From Bacteroidota bacterium (GTDB taxonomy: Bacteria; Bacteroidota; Bacteroidia; Bacteroidales; FEN-979): a stretch of 64,000 nt of DNA. Shown here piece after piece: positions 63,714 to 64,000 of this stretch; the first letter of the stretch is position 1; every line of letters starts with the position of its first letter. The DNA lies in the NCBI GenBank assembly GCA_026391775.1, contig JAPLDK010000076.1:31614-95613 (forward strand). The letters run 5' to 3'. A program made the translations under genes and the position numbers. The notes beneath the pieces were generated by a model, which was not told the origin of the DNA, did no database searches, and worked only from the letters and a program-made list of their open reading frames with translations.

Positions 63714-64000
63714 TTATTTTATATTGCTTCCGTTTTGGGTTCCCTCATCCGGTATAACAAAAAACAAAGTACCATCAGGATTTTCGGCCATAAGTATCAT
63801 TCCCTGGGAGTCTATTCCCTTGAGCTTTCGGGGAGCAAGGTTCACCAGAATGCTCACACGCCTGCCAATAATTTCCTCGGGCTTGAAATACGCTGCAATG
63901 CCCGAAACCACTGTGCGCTGGTCTATACCAGTGTCAATTTTCAGTTTCAGGAGTTTTTCGGTCTTGGGGACTTTCTCAGCTTCGAGAATGGTTCCAACCC
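63714..64000 (-). CDS. metG: C-terminal tRNA-binding domain of methionyl-tRNA synthetase (runs off right edge)
   Basis: The last 95 codons are present. The reverse strand from the window edge reads GTILEAEKVPKTEKLLKLKI, then DTGIDQRTVVSGIAAYFKPE, VNLAPRKLKGIDSQGMILMA and a stop at 63714. This is the OB-fold EMAP-II/Arc1p-like tRNA-binding domain, which many bacterial MetG proteins carry at the C-terminus. A stand-alone tRNA-binding protein is not excluded, but MetG is the usual context in Bacteroidota. The catalytic domain would lie beyond the window. Confidence 0.8.
   Translation of the reverse strand, partial: VGTILEAEKVPKTEKLLKLKIDTGIDQRTVVSGIAAYFKPEEIIGRRVSILVNLAPRKLKGIDSQGMILMAENPDGTLFFVIPDEGTQNGSNIK

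Noticed and set aside
1..64000. CRISPR arrays
   Set aside because: No series of spaced identical repeats was found; the only short repeats are the two palindromes at 15215-15283 and coding repeats in pstC and the AAA+ gene.

Overview
The window looks like chromosome from an uncultured or little-studied member of the Bacteroidota, most likely an anaerobic Bacteroidales-type bacterium. The evidence is consistent across the window. Promoter -7 boxes follow the Bacteroidota consensus TAnnTTTG, and start codons generally lack an obvious purine-rich ribosome-binding site. There is a protein with a C-terminal type IX secretion (Por) sorting domain, TPR-transmembrane-AraC regulators, LytS/LytTR two-component genes and several LamG-type surface proteins. 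No rRNA, CRISPR array or intact prophage was seen.

Layout. Positions 1-1310 hold core genes: the 5' part of queA, a HAD phosphatase and a CAT-anticodon tRNA. Positions 1320-8015 form an AT-rich accessory island directly behind that tRNA. It contains small unknown genes, an internally deleted IS3-type element, a thioredoxin-like protein, two tandem PAS histidine kinases that share a duplicated first PAS domain, and the broken end of an IS1182-type element. Positions 8147-15140 carry a CoA-acylating aldehyde dehydrogenase, a STAS protein, a TPR-AraC regulator, a lipoprotein PBP4 carboxypeptidase and two small envelope proteins. Positions 15407-20868 are a compact cassette of unknown role: a membrane protein, then a LamG/SH3/membrane/zinc-ribbon protein, then a protein with five exact 46-residue repeats followed by two CbbX/SpoVK-type AAA+ ATPases. 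Positions 20825-30219 contain an iron-dependent alcohol dehydrogenase, a START-domain protein, a LamG lipoprotein, a CHAD-CopA operon and a TPR-PAS histidine kinase.

Positions 30277-36541 are a phosphate-starvation regulon: an OprP/O-type porin, then pstS, pstC, pstA, pstB and phoU. It is preceded by four TTAACA-like repeats phased at exactly 11 bp that end where the -33 element should be, which is a strong candidate Pho box. PhoU ends against, and overlaps, a large hybrid histidine kinase that is followed by a second one (36510-42087, minus strand). Next come a FucP-type sugar transporter, a sugar nucleotidyltransferase, an outer-membrane barrel, a PAP2-like protein and rpoN. Positions 47579-54144 are one run of genes: a LytS-type kinase, a LytTR regulator, a TolC-type channel, a periplasmic adaptor and a MacB-type ATPase and permease.

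The most unusual part is the six-gene minus-strand operon at 54153-61398. It has the full plan of a group 4 membrane hydrogenase / formate hydrogenlyase (HyfB, C, E, F, G and I-like), but the catalytic parts are altered. The first CxxC of the large subunit, needed for the Ni-Fe site, is replaced. In the small subunit all four cysteines of the proximal N2-type cluster are replaced by Asp, Thr, Ala and Asn, while its N-terminal ferredoxin part keeps exactly the four cysteines needed for one [4Fe-4S] cluster. It is therefore not a hydrogenase. It belongs with the Ehr (energy-converting hydrogenase related) complexes and may be a further reduced form. The window closes with a type IX secreted adhesin-like protein, tRNA-Arg(CCT), a zinc-ribbon protein and the C-terminal end of metG.
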